NCBI GenBank assembly: GCA_012841425.1
Contig: DUUR01000279.1
Span: 1-14,882 of the forward strand
Length of the DNA: 14,882 nucleotides
Source of the DNA: Bacteroidales bacterium
Lineage (GTDB): Bacteria > Bacteroidota > Bacteroidia > Bacteroidales > Dysgonomonadaceae
Direction: 5' to 3'
Under the pieces are notes generated by a model. It searched no databases and was not told the DNA's origin. It worked only from the letters and a program-made list of their open reading frames with translations. This document shows, one piece after another, positions 8,153 through 14,736 of this stretch. The position numbers and the translations under genes were made by a program. The stretch's first letter is position 1. Every line of letters starts with the position of its first letter.

Positions 8153-8251
8153 TATTTTATAATTATAAATGAAAAATAATTCTATTTCGTTTTGCTTAAG
8201 TGTATAAACACTTTATAGTACGGGTATAAATAAATTATTGAATGCAGTTAA

Positions 8252-8827
8252 TCAAAACTCTTTTAGCTTCTTATATAGCTTAAAAACAGGCATTCCCATA
8301 ACATTATAGTATGACCCTTCAATTCTTTCCACTGCCACATAACCTATCCACTCTTGTACACCATAAGCCCCAGCCTTATCAAATGGCTTATATCTAGAAA
8401 TATAATAACTTATTTCAGAATCAGTTAATTGACCAAATGTAACAAGCGAAGTGTCAGAAAAGCACACTTGTTTTTCTATTGAGGTGAGACAAACAGCCGT
8501 TATTACTTTATGAGTTTTACCTGAAAGAGTGCGTAGCATTAATGCTGCTTCCTCTTCATTGGCTGGTTTTCCTAGAATTATGTTATCCAGCAAAACAACC
8601 GTATCTGAAGTAATTAGCAACTCCTCATCGTTTAACTGTTGCAGATATGCCGATGCTTTCTTCTTTGCAAGATAATCGGGCACACCCTCAAGTGGGAGTG
8701 TGTTGGAATATGACTCATCTACATCTGGTAAAACTCTTGTTTCGTAAACAATATCAAGTCCCGAAAGCAACTCTTTGCGCCTCGGAGAATTAGATGCTAA
8801 TATTATCTTATAACCGTTTTGTTCCAT
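8252..8827 (-). CDS. maf: Maf-family nucleoside triphosphate pyrophosphatase
   Basis: A Maf/HAM1-superfamily enzyme that hydrolyses nucleoside triphosphates to the monophosphate and pyrophosphate. The closest type (YhdE-like) prefers dTTP and UTP and modified bases, so it acts as a house-cleaning enzyme. The 191-residue product has the usual length. ILASNSPRRKELL (9-21) is the N-terminal phosphate-binding motif, TSDTVV (73-78) carries the catalytic Asp75, and LGKP (85-88), LSGKTHKVIT (101-110) and KAGAYGVQEW (151-160) follow. The ending GSYYNVMGMP (171-180) is typical. The gene is transcribed divergently from comB and is followed by the aspartate kinase on the same strand. The start at 8827 gives the expected short lead into the first motif. 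Substrate preference is inferred from the family, not seen directly. Confidence 0.95.
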   Translation of the reverse strand: MEQNGYKIILASNSPRRKELLSGLDIVYETRVLPDVDESYSNTLPLEGVPDYLAKKKASAYLQQLNDEELLITSDTVVLLDNIILGKPANEEEAALMLRTLSGKTHKVITAVCLTSIEKQVCFSDTSLVTFGQLTDSEISYYISRYKPFDKAGAYGVQEWIGYVAVERIEGSYYNVMGMPVFKLYKKLKEF

Positions 8828-8872
8828 TAACTCATATTAGTCCCTTCTCTCATAGCCAGGGTTTATAGCATG

Positions 8873-8880
8873 CAAAGATA
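8873..8880 (-). promoter_or_regulatory. Bacteroidota -7 promoter box for maf
   Basis: CAAAGATA on the plus strand reads TATCTTTG on the minus strand, an exact TAnnTTTG match. It would give a leader of about 40 bases before the maf ATG at 8827. A good -33 element is not seen at the expected distance. It lies 21 bases from the opposing comB box. Confidence 0.55.
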
Positions 8881-8901
8881 AACATTTATCAAATTAAATT
8901 G

Positions 8902-8909
8902 TATTTTTG
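8902..8909 (+). promoter_or_regulatory. Bacteroidota -7 promoter box for comB-like gene
   Basis: TATTTTTG matches TAnnTTTG and ends 14 bases before the ATG at 8924. The mRNA leader would then be only about 10 bases, close to leaderless. A -33 element is not evident. Confidence 0.5.
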
Positions 8910-8923
8910 TATAAAAAGAGCTT

Positions 8924-9631
8924 ATGAAACTCGACCTATGCCCGTCTCCTGCACTATATCAACATTATAAATCTGAACATGACACAGTTATTGTAGTAGA
9001 TGTATTCAGAGCCTCTGCAACAATGTGTATGATGTTAAACAATGGTGCTTCGGCTATAATTCCTGTCTCAAATAGTGAATTGGCAAAAGAATATAAATCG
9101 AAGGGTTTTCTTGTAGGAGCCGAACGTAATACAAAAAAATGCGAATTTGCAGACTTCGGCAATTCACCATTTGATTATACTCCTGAAAAAGTGAGTGGGA
9201 AAGAAATTGTATTTACAACAACAAATGGAACAAGAGCAATTGAAGTTGCAAGCGATTGCAAGGAGCTTTTGATAGGAACATTCCCCAACATTGATGCGGT
9301 TGTAGATAAATGCTTAAATAGTGCCCAAAGAGTTGTTATATTATGTGCAGGTTGGAACAACCGTATAAGTATTGAAGACACTCTATTTGGGGGTGCTTTG
9401 GCTGAAAAACTTTCAAAAAAGGCTAATATTAAGTTCGATTCAGACTCAATTAAAATGACATATGAACTGTGGCTAAGAGTTAAAGACAACTTAGACGAAT
9501 ATCTTAAGCTGAGCGATCATTACCAGCGGCTTGTGAATAACTCAGCTGTTGGTGATGTTGATTTTTGCATCACACAAAATAGTATTTCTATTGTTCCGGT
9601 TTACAATAAAACGGATAAAAGGATTTACTAA
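8924..9631 (+). CDS. comB: ComB-like 2-phosphosulfolactate phosphatase family protein
   Basis: The named activity is removal of phosphate from 2-phosphosulfolactate to give 3-sulfolactate, a magnesium-dependent step of coenzyme M synthesis in methanogens. The 235-residue product matches the family throughout: VVDVFRASATM (24-34), the ERN motif (67-69), FGNSP (78-82), TTTNGTRA (98-105), CAGWNN (141-146), EDTLFGGALAE (151-161) and VDFCITQNS (212-220). Length is standard. The gene stands alone: divergent from maf and convergent with the S4 gene, overlapping it by four bases. Neither comA, comC nor any sulfonate gene is in the window. Bacteroidota are not known to make coenzyme M, so the true substrate here may be sulfolactate chemistry or something else. 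The family assignment is strong, but the biological role is not settled. Confidence 0.85.
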   Translation: MKLDLCPSPALYQHYKSEHDTVIVVDVFRASATMCMMLNNGASAIIPVSNSELAKEYKSKGFLVGAERNTKKCEFADFGNSPFDYTPEKVSGKEIVFTTTNGTRAIEVASDCKELLIGTFPNIDAVVDKCLNSAQRVVILCAGWNNRISIEDTLFGGALAEKLSKKANIKFDSDSIKMTYELWLRVKDNLDEYLKLSDHYQRLVNNSAVGDVDFCITQNSISIVPVYNKTDKRIY

Positions 9632-10035
9632 TCGTCACCCCAATCAAAATCATCAAAGTTTATATTTCCAGTAAAGTTCTCTAGATCTCTGCGTTCTTTC
9701 TTAGTGGGCCTTCCAGCTCCTCTTTGTCTGTCAACAAAACCACTTATTTTGTTTAATTCAAGTATCTCATATTGATCGGGAGAAGTCACATTCTCCATAA
9801 ACTCTGGAACGAGTTTGGCACCCATACGTTTATCGGCTAACTTGAGCACTTTAAAAGAGAATATAACAGGAGGCTTTCTAACCTGAACAACATCCCCTAC
9901 TTTTATAGTTCTGGAAGCTTTAACAGATATATTGTCTATCATTACACGGTTCTTCTTACAGGCCTCAACTGCAAGAGTTCTAGATTTAAAAATTCTAACT
10001 GCCCACAACCATTTATCTACTCTTACTTCTTCCAT
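9628..10035 (-). CDS. hslR: RNA-binding S4 domain protein, Hsp15 (HslR) family
   Basis: Hsp15-type proteins bind free 50S subunits that still hold a nascent peptidyl-tRNA and help recycle them after aborted translation. The 135-residue product opens with the S4 RNA-binding domain (about 3-52), containing VRVDKWLWAVRIFKSRTLA (4-22) and the loop strand KVGDVVQV (45-52). The C-terminal part has the family motif GAGRPTKKERRDLENF (106-121) and a very acidic end (FDDFDWGDD). It is the last gene after rplY and pth, 25 bases downstream of pth, which is a fitting partner because both deal with stalled or dropped peptidyl-tRNA. The stop overlaps the convergent comB-like gene by four bases. Family call is good; a heat-shock role is assumed from the family. 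Confidence 0.88.
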   Translation of the reverse strand: MEEVRVDKWLWAVRIFKSRTLAVEACKKNRVMIDNISVKASRTIKVGDVVQVRKPPVIFSFKVLKLADKRMGAKLVPEFMENVTSPDQYEILELNKISGFVDRQRGAGRPTKKERRDLENFTGNINFDDFDWGDD

Positions 10036-10060
10036 TACTAAGTATTAACAAACAATTAAT

Positions 10061-10621
10061 TTACTTATTGTTGTATTGATTCATCGTAATATTTATGCCT
10101 GCAAGACAAAAACTAGATATTATTTCTGTAGCAGATTCAATTCTTTCGGGCAACTTAAGATTTTCTTCATCTGTGAATTCCTCAAGCACATAATTTACCT
10201 GAGCTCCGCGAGGAAAATCATTTCCAATTCCAAATCGCAAGCGAGGATAATTCTGACCTATGAGGTCTTGTATATGCTTTAAGCCATTATGCCCTGCATC
10301 ACTTCCTTTTGACTTCAACCTAAGTGTCCCAAAAGGCAAAGCCAAGTCATCAACTACAACTAAAAGATTATTATTATTAATCTTCTCCTTTTGCATCCAA
10401 TAACGGATTGCATTACCACTAAGATTCATAAATGTTGATGGCTTGAGCAAGATAAGAGATTTATTCTTAAGTCGCATTTGAGATACAAAGCCATATCGTT
10501 TATCCTCAAAAACAGTATTGGACGCTTTTGCAAAAGCGTCCAATACCATAAAGCCTATATTGTGGCGGGTTCGCTCATAATCAGGTCCGATATTGCCCAA
10601 TCCCGCTATCAAATATTTCAT
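10061..10621 (-). CDS. pth: Peptidyl-tRNA hydrolase
   Basis: Cleaves the ester bond of peptidyl-tRNAs released early from ribosomes, freeing the tRNA; essential in most bacteria. The 186-residue product matches bacterial Pth in length. Active-site residues are present: N10 in AGLGNIGP, the catalytic H20 in RTRHNIGF, N66 in [12 protein letters not shown]92 in [11 protein letters not shown] and N112 in DAGHNGLKH. It lies 9 bases after rplY and 25 before the S4 gene, a compact translation operon read from the rplY promoter. Codons 26-36 ([11 protein letters not shown]) are encoded by a perfect 32-base inverted repeat (10515-10546), which does not disturb the reading frame or, as far as memory of relatives allows, the expected protein sequence. 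In the mRNA it could fold into a strong hairpin about 75 bases after the start. Confidence 0.97.
   Translation of the reverse strand: MKYLIAGLGNIGPDYERTRHNIGFMVLDAFAKASNTVFEDKRYGFVSQMRLKNKSLILLKPSTFMNLSGNAIRYWMQKEKINNNNLLVVVDDLALPFGTLRLKSKGSDAGHNGLKHIQDLIGQNYPRLRFGIGNDFPRGAQVNYVLEEFTDEENLKLPERIESATEIISSFCLAGINITMNQYNNK
10515..10546. repeat. Perfect 32-base palindrome inside pth
   Basis: The left arm GTATTGGACGCTTTTG (10515-10530) is followed directly by its exact reverse complement (10531-10546), with no spacer and no mismatch. Pairing stops on both sides beyond these bases. It begins at the first base of pth codon 26 and ends in codon 36. Seven of sixteen pairs are G-C. As RNA it would form a stem of about 14 pairs with a four-base loop; as DNA it is a symmetric site able to bind a dimer or extrude a cruciform. 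No second copy was seen in the window. Confidence 0.95.
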
Positions 10622-10630
10622 ACAATAATA

Positions 10631-11263
10631 CTATTCTTCTGTAGTCTCTTCTGTAGTCTCTTCACCCTCAGTGTCATCTCCTTCCAATGCTGCAGCATTC
10701 ATGTCACTTCTTGTTGCACGTGTTACTTGAACGCGACAAACAACTGCATTCTTAGAATTAAGCAACTCAAGTCCATCAAACTTCAAATCACCTACCTGAA
10801 TAGATTTGCCTATTTTTAATTTCTCAACATTAACAACCAGCTCTTCTGGTAAGTTAGCAGCTAAGGCTCTAACTCTCAGCTTACGTAAGTCGAGTGATAA
10901 TTTTCCACCAGCTTTTACACCAGCTGCTAATCCTGACAAACGTACAGGTAGCTCAATAACCACAGGTACACTTTCAAATACATGTAGAAAATCTAAGTGT
11001 AGAACAGTGTCTTTAACTGGATGAAACTGTGCATCTTTTAAGATAGCCTGCATTTTTTTGCCCCCTAAATTGAGGTTAATCAGGAATACTTCAGGAGTGT
11101 AAATAAGATTACGAACATCGCTTTGATTTACAACAAAGTTTAAATTCTCTTCATCATGACCACCGTATACCACGCATGGTATTAATCCCTGACGGCGATA
11201 TGATTTCGCTGCCTTTTTACCAAAACCATCTCTGATTTCGCCTTTTAATTCAAATGTCTTCAT
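10631..11263 (-). CDS. rplY: Ribosomal protein bL25, Ctc/TL5 type
   Basis: Large-subunit protein that binds 5S rRNA. The 210-residue product is the long CTC/TL5 form. The N-terminal L25 domain (about 1-92) starts MKTFELKGEIRDGFGKKAAK and includes RRQGLIPCVVYGG (23-35) and LKDAQFHPVKDTVLHLDF (75-92). The second beta domain covers about 95-182, with the GLAAGVKAGGKL segment at 111-122. The tail (193-210) is strongly acidic (EGDDTEGEETTEE and so on) and is partly made by a 12-base tandem repeat. It is first gene of rplY-pth-S4, with a good promoter behind it. In many bacteria rplY and pth are neighbours, which supports both calls. The start at 11263 is the only sensible ATG; no Shine-Dalgarno sequence is seen. 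Confidence 0.96.
   Translation of the reverse strand: MKTFELKGEIRDGFGKKAAKSYRRQGLIPCVVYGGHDEENLNFVVNQSDVRNLIYTPEVFLINLNLGGKKMQAILKDAQFHPVKDTVLHLDFLHVFESVPVVIELPVRLSGLAAGVKAGGKLSLDLRKLRVRALAANLPEELVVNVEKLKIGKSIQVGDLKFDGLELLNSKNAVVCRVQVTRATRSDMNAAALEGDDTEGEETTEETTEE
10637..10660. repeat. 12-base tandem repeat encoding the acidic tail of L25
   Basis: TTCTGTAGTCTC occurs twice in direct succession (10637-10648 and 10649-10660), flanked by further TTC triplets. It encodes the ETTEETTEE end of the protein. Twelve bases keep the frame, so gain or loss of a unit would change only tail length. Confidence 0.85.
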
Positions 11264-11287
11264 TTTTTAATTGTTTTGTGTTACTCA

Positions 11288-11309
11288 AAATAAAGTGCTT
11301 TCTTTATTT
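11288..11309 (-). repeat. AT-rich hairpin in the rplY leader
   Basis: AAATAAAG (11288-11295) and CTTTATTT (11302-11309) pair perfectly around a six-base loop. It would sit in the rplY mRNA leader about 25 bases before the start. It could be a control element, or a weak stop for transcripts arriving from the upstream glycosidase gene; only one G-C pair makes the stem weak. Confidence 0.35.
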
Positions 11310-11341
11310 CCCATCACACGGGAGCTTTCAAAAAAGCGGCG

Positions 11342-11372
11342 CAAAGATAGTGATTTACTATTTATTATGCAA
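11342..11372 (-). promoter_or_regulatory. Bacteroidota promoter for the rplY-pth-S4 operon
   Basis: On the minus strand the -33 element TTG (complement of 11370-11372) is followed after 20 bases by TATCTTTG (complement of 11342-11349), an exact -7 box. Spacing and sequence fit the Bacteroidota consensus. Transcription would start near 11337, giving a leader of about 70 bases. It lies just after the stop codon of the GH20 gene. Confidence 0.75.
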
Positions 11373-11376
11373 TTTT

Positions 11377-13281
11377 CTATCTTACTCTTTTTTTCAAATC
11401 ATCTACCTGAATTGACATTAATCTACCTATCGGTTTATCATCACGGTAAGTAATTATCCTCATAATGCCTGCATCTCTTGGAATAAGTTGCGGTTCTGTA
11501 TATTTAGGATAAAAACTATCAGGAGTTGAAGCATCAAAACTGGTATAAATTTCTAAACCTTTAATCTCTGGGTCTAGAGCAACATAATAACCATCTCCAT
11601 TCTTTGTAACAGTAACAATGGGGTCGTAAATAGCAGGCGAATATTTTATTTTCGCATAATCAAAACGATTGAAATGATTTTCTGTTTTTGCCACGAAGCT
11701 ATCCCAACTCTTATTTGCTTTTGGTGACCAAAGCGACTCTGCCACAGCAAACCCACGCGGCCAAGTCATATATTCGGCCTGCCTAATATTATAAATCTGC
11801 TCAGTCCATAAGTTGGCCTGTCCACCTAATATAAAGTCTTCATTTGCTCCTTCTGGTACCGGATCAAACTTGTAGGTTTGATTAAGTCTTAAAGAAGCAT
11901 AAACTCTAGGTTCTGTTGATATGTCTCCCTGCATGTAATCTATATAAACAAAATTAGTGGGACTCATTACAACCATATGCCCTGAGTTAGAAGCCTCTAT
12001 TCCGTATTCCACTCCTCGCCAACTCATTAATCCGGTTGTAGGAGTTATTCCTCCTTCGAGGATTTCATCCCAACCCATCATTTTTTTATTTTTTGAAAGC
12101 ACAATTTGCTCTACCCTCTTACCAAAATAAGACTGAACCTCTGCCATATTATTTAAGGTCTCACGCTCCATGAGCTCTTTTACATCTGACGATTTTTCCC
12201 AAAAAGTATAGGGAGCCTCATCGCCACCAGTGTGTATATATTCATATGGGAAAAGAGCGGCAACTTCAGTGATAACTTTGTCCATAAACTCATAGACTTT
12301 TTCATTTGCTGGATTTAAAGTATTCTCAAATATTGCTTCGGGCCTACCACCACTACTCCAATCTAAAAAAGTAGCACCTGTTCTCACAAAATGGTCACCA
12401 CTTTCGGGAAAACATGCCAGTTCGGGGTATGCTGCCAATACTGCCGAGCTATGACCTGGAACATCTATCTCGGGCATAATCTGAATATTTCTTTCTAGCG
12501 CATAATTTACAACATCTTTTATTTCATCTTGCGTATAAAAACCACCATAATTCTTTGGAGCATCCGCATCAGGTTGTTCAAAACCTCCAAACCAACCTAT
12601 TTGCTCAGCACGCCATGCACCAACTTCTGTAAGTTTTGGTAGACTTTTAATTTCAATTCTCCATCCTTCATCATCAGTAAGATGCCAGTGGAACATATTG
12701 AATTTATATTTTACCATGTTGTCGATGTATCTTTTAACCTCATCCACTGTAAAGAAATGGCGTGAAACATCTAACATTAAGCCTCTCCAGCCTACCCTAG
12801 GGTAATCTACAATCTCTACCTGAGGTACCTGCCAAGATACATTATCCTCTTTTTTACTACTTTCAATTTGAGGAGGTAGTAATTGAAAAAATGTTTGCAA
12901 GCCATACAAATGTCCAGGCGATTTGTTAGCATATATTATTACCTTATCACTTGTTACTTGAAGGGTATATCCCTCATCACCAATCTCATTATTTTCAACA
13001 GGGTTTAACAATAATACAATATCAGCATTATCATCGGTATTGATAAACTGAACTCTTTTACCTGGCGCTGTAGTTAACTTCTCTTCGAGAAGGTTTTTTA
13101 GATAATTACTCTTCTCTCCCTTAGGGATTGAAACAACCACATCATCCGGTAAAACGTAGTGCCCCCCTTTCTTCACCACAGATACGGGTTCTGGGATTAT
13201 CGAAATGCTTCGCTCTGTTTGTTGCGCTAAAATCGATAATGTGAAAACAAACAGTGATATTAAAAGAATTATCTTTTTCAT
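11377..13281 (-). CDS. Secreted GH20 beta-N-acetylhexosaminidase
   Basis: Removes terminal GlcNAc or GalNAc residues from glycans by substrate-assisted catalysis. The 634-residue product starts with a signal peptide (MKKIILLISLFVFTLSILA, likely cut after A19), without a lipobox cysteine, so it is probably periplasmic or secreted. A GH20b domain (about 25-155) precedes the catalytic barrel (about 160-520) with GWRGLMLDVSRHFF (164-177), FHWHLTDDEGWRIEI (197-211), EIDVPGHSSA (271-280) and the catalytic D354-E355 pair in HTGGDEAPYTFW. GGQANLWTE (486-494) closes the active site. A short beta domain (about 555-630) resembles the C-terminal domain of these enzymes. A TTG further upstream (13326) is in frame, but it lies in the promoter box and would spoil the signal peptide; ATG 13281 is chosen. 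No SusC/SusD pair or sugar transporter is near, so the target (host glycans, chitin fragments or own cell wall) cannot be told. Confidence 0.95.
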   Translation of the reverse strand: MKKIILLISLFVFTLSILAQQTERSISIIPEPVSVVKKGGHYVLPDDVVVSIPKGEKSNYLKNLLEEKLTTAPGKRVQFINTDDNADIVLLLNPVENNEIGDEGYTLQVTSDKVIIYANKSPGHLYGLQTFFQLLPPQIESSKKEDNVSWQVPQVEIVDYPRVGWRGLMLDVSRHFFTVDEVKRYIDNMVKYKFNMFHWHLTDDEGWRIEIKSLPKLTEVGAWRAEQIGWFGGFEQPDADAPKNYGGFYTQDEIKDVVNYALERNIQIMPEIDVPGHSSAVLAAYPELACFPESGDHFVRTGATFLDWSSGGRPEAIFENTLNPANEKVYEFMDKVITEVAALFPYEYIHTGGDEAPYTFWEKSSDVKELMERETLNNMAEVQSYFGKRVEQIVLSKNKKMMGWDEILEGGITPTTGLMSWRGVEYGIEASNSGHMVVMSPTNFVYIDYMQGDISTEPRVYASLRLNQTYKFDPVPEGANEDFILGGQANLWTEQIYNIRQAEYMTWPRGFAVAESLWSPKANKSWDSFVAKTENHFNRFDYAKIKYSPAIYDPIVTVTKNGDGYYVALDPEIKGLEIYTSFDASTPDSFYPKYTEPQLIPRDAGIMRIITYRDDKPIGRLMSIQVDDLKKRVR

Positions 13282-13323
13282 CCCCTTGAATTTTAAATAT
13301 TTAACTTTGCATATAAGTTTCCA

Positions 13324-13331
13324 CAAACATA
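13324..13331 (-). promoter_or_regulatory. Bacteroidota -7 promoter box for the GH20 gene
   Basis: CAAACATA on the plus strand reads TATGTTTG on the minus strand, an exact TAnnTTTG match about 43 bases before the ATG at 13281. No clear -33 element is found at the usual spacing. Confidence 0.5.
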
Positions 13332-13404
13332 CAAAAATTGCAAATAACTCGATTCTTAAATAGTCCTTTTCTTTTAAATGAGTTCAAATTCCCGAAAAAA
13401 TAAC

Positions 13405-13412
13405 TACTTTTG
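13405..13412 (+). promoter_or_regulatory. Bacteroidota -7 promoter box for nusB
   Basis: TACTTTTG matches TAnnTTTG exactly, 47 bases before the nusB ATG, predicting a leader of about 43 bases. The -33 region is not clear. It serves the nusB-yajC-YbbR-like unit, divergent from the GH20 gene. Confidence 0.55.
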
Positions 13413-13459
13413 CAGTTCCATAAAATTGTTCAGTTAAAGGAAAAAAGTTCATTAAGAAA

Positions 13460-14386
13460 ATGATAAACAGAAATTTAATTCGTATTAGAGTAGTCCAGTT
13501 AGTTTATTCTTGGTATCAAGGTACGAATAAAGATTTGCGAAAAGCCGAAAAAGAATTACTATTTGGCTTACAGAAATCATACGATCTATATTATTATATG
13601 TTTCTATTAATGATAGAGATCACAAAAATGTATGATAACAGGGTAGAGACAAAAAGAAATAAATTCCTTCCCACAGAAGAGGATATTAATCCCAACACTC
13701 ACATGCTTAGGAACAAATTTATTCTTCAACTAGAAAACAATGATCAGTTAATCAGTTATATTAACGAACGACCAATGTCATGGACCAACAATGAGGCATT
13801 TGTTAAAAAACTCTTGGAGGTTATTTTAGAATCAGACACCTACATAAACTACTCTAAAATTGACAATCCAACTTATAACGAAGATAGGGAGTTTTGGCGA
13901 AAAGTATTCAAACAGTTTATCTATAGCAATGAAGAACTGGACGATTTGCTTGAAGATGAGTGCATTTATTGGAATGACGATATTGAGATTGTACAATCTT
14001 TTGTATTTAAAACAATTAAAAGATTCTCTGAAGAATTAGGAACGAGACAACCTTTATTGCCCATGTTTAAGGATGAAGAGGATAAAAATTTTGCTCTAAA
14101 GCTTTTGCATGAAACAATTTTAAGTGAGAACAAATTCAGAGATCTCATAGAGAAGCATACTGACAAATGGGATTTCGAACGAATTGCACTGATGGATCTT
14201 GTTATCATGCAAATAGCACTAGCTGAAATCTTTAGCTTTGACTCCATTCCTATCAATGTATCACTAAATGAGTATATTGAGATTTCAAAATCATATAGTA
14301 CTCCTAAGAGTGGGACCTTTATAAATGGAGTTTTAAATGCAATTGTGCAACATATAAAGAAAGAAAATATTATCTTTAAAAATTAA
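13460..14386 (+). CDS. nusB: Transcription antitermination protein NusB (long form)
   Basis: NusB binds boxA RNA together with NusE (ribosomal S10) and keeps RNA polymerase reading through rRNA operons. The product has 308 residues, about twice the E. coli length, which is usual for Bacteroidota. The N-terminus IRIRVVQLVYSWYQG (7-21) matches the first NusB helix. The rest of the core is at the C-terminus: W237-DFERIALMDLVIMQIALAEI (238-257), IPINVSLNEYIEISKSYS (263-280) and SGTFINGVLNAIV (284-296). The middle (about 60-200) is an acidic, lysine-rich, helical insert. The gene leads a plus-strand unit with yajC 27 bases behind. No alternative start fits better: ATG 13460 begins MINRNLIRIR, right on the family pattern. 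Confidence 0.95.
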   Translation: MINRNLIRIRVVQLVYSWYQGTNKDLRKAEKELLFGLQKSYDLYYYMFLLMIEITKMYDNRVETKRNKFLPTEEDINPNTHMLRNKFILQLENNDQLISYINERPMSWTNNEAFVKKLLEVILESDTYINYSKIDNPTYNEDREFWRKVFKQFIYSNEELDDLLEDECIYWNDDIEIVQSFVFKTIKRFSEELGTRQPLLPMFKDEEDKNFALKLLHETILSENKFRDLIEKHTDKWDFERIALMDLVIMQIALAEIFSFDSIPINVSLNEYIEISKSYSTPKSGTFINGVLNAIVQHIKKENIIFKN

Positions 14387-14413
14387 TATATCAATTTAAT
14401 AACAAATACACTT

Positions 14414-14722
14414 ATGGATATCTTATTACAATTACCAGCTGGTGGTGCTGGAGGTATGGGCAGCACACTTTTTATGCTTATTGCAATAATTGCAGTATTC
14501 TACTTCTTTATGATACGCCCGCAACAAAAGAAACAAAAAGAGTTACAGAAAAGTCGCGAAGCTATGTCAACAGGCGATAGAGTTGTAACTGCTGGTGGTA
14601 TACACGGTAGAATTAAAGAAGTTGGCGACACATGGTTTCTAGTTGAGGTGGCTGATGGCGTTAAAATTAAATTCGAAAAAACATCGGTATACGCATCTTC
14701 TAAAGACGTAACGGTTCAATAA
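14414..14722 (+). CDS. yajC: Preprotein translocase subunit YajC
   Basis: Small inner-membrane partner of SecDF that joins the SecYEG holotranslocon. The 102-residue product has one membrane helix (about 17-34, STLFMLIAIIAVFYFFMI), immediately followed by the hallmark RPQQKKQKE (35-43). The YajC domain continues with MSTGDRVVTAGGIHGRI (51-67) and the strand pair ending DGVKIKFEKTSV (81-92). The glycine-rich lead (PAGGAGGMG, 8-16) is common in this family. It is the second gene of the nusB unit, with a 14-base gap to the next gene. Length and motifs are complete. Confidence 0.96.
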   Translation: MDILLQLPAGGAGGMGSTLFMLIAIIAVFYFFMIRPQQKKQKELQKSREAMSTGDRVVTAGGIHGRIKEVGDTWFLVEVADGVKIKFEKTSVYASSKDVTVQ

Positions 14723-14736
14723 ACAGATACCCTGTT

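Noticed and set aside
8153..8251. Terminator or promoter between maf and the aspartate kinase gene
   Set aside because: Only a six-pair AT-rich inverted repeat and a one-mismatch -7 box are present; neither supports a firm call, and read-through from maf is possible.
10478..10819. Plus-strand open frame of 113 codons spanning the pth palindrome
   Set aside because: It runs antisense across pth and rplY and is rich in Cys, Ile and Ser as expected of a shadow frame; the palindrome alone does not make it a gene.
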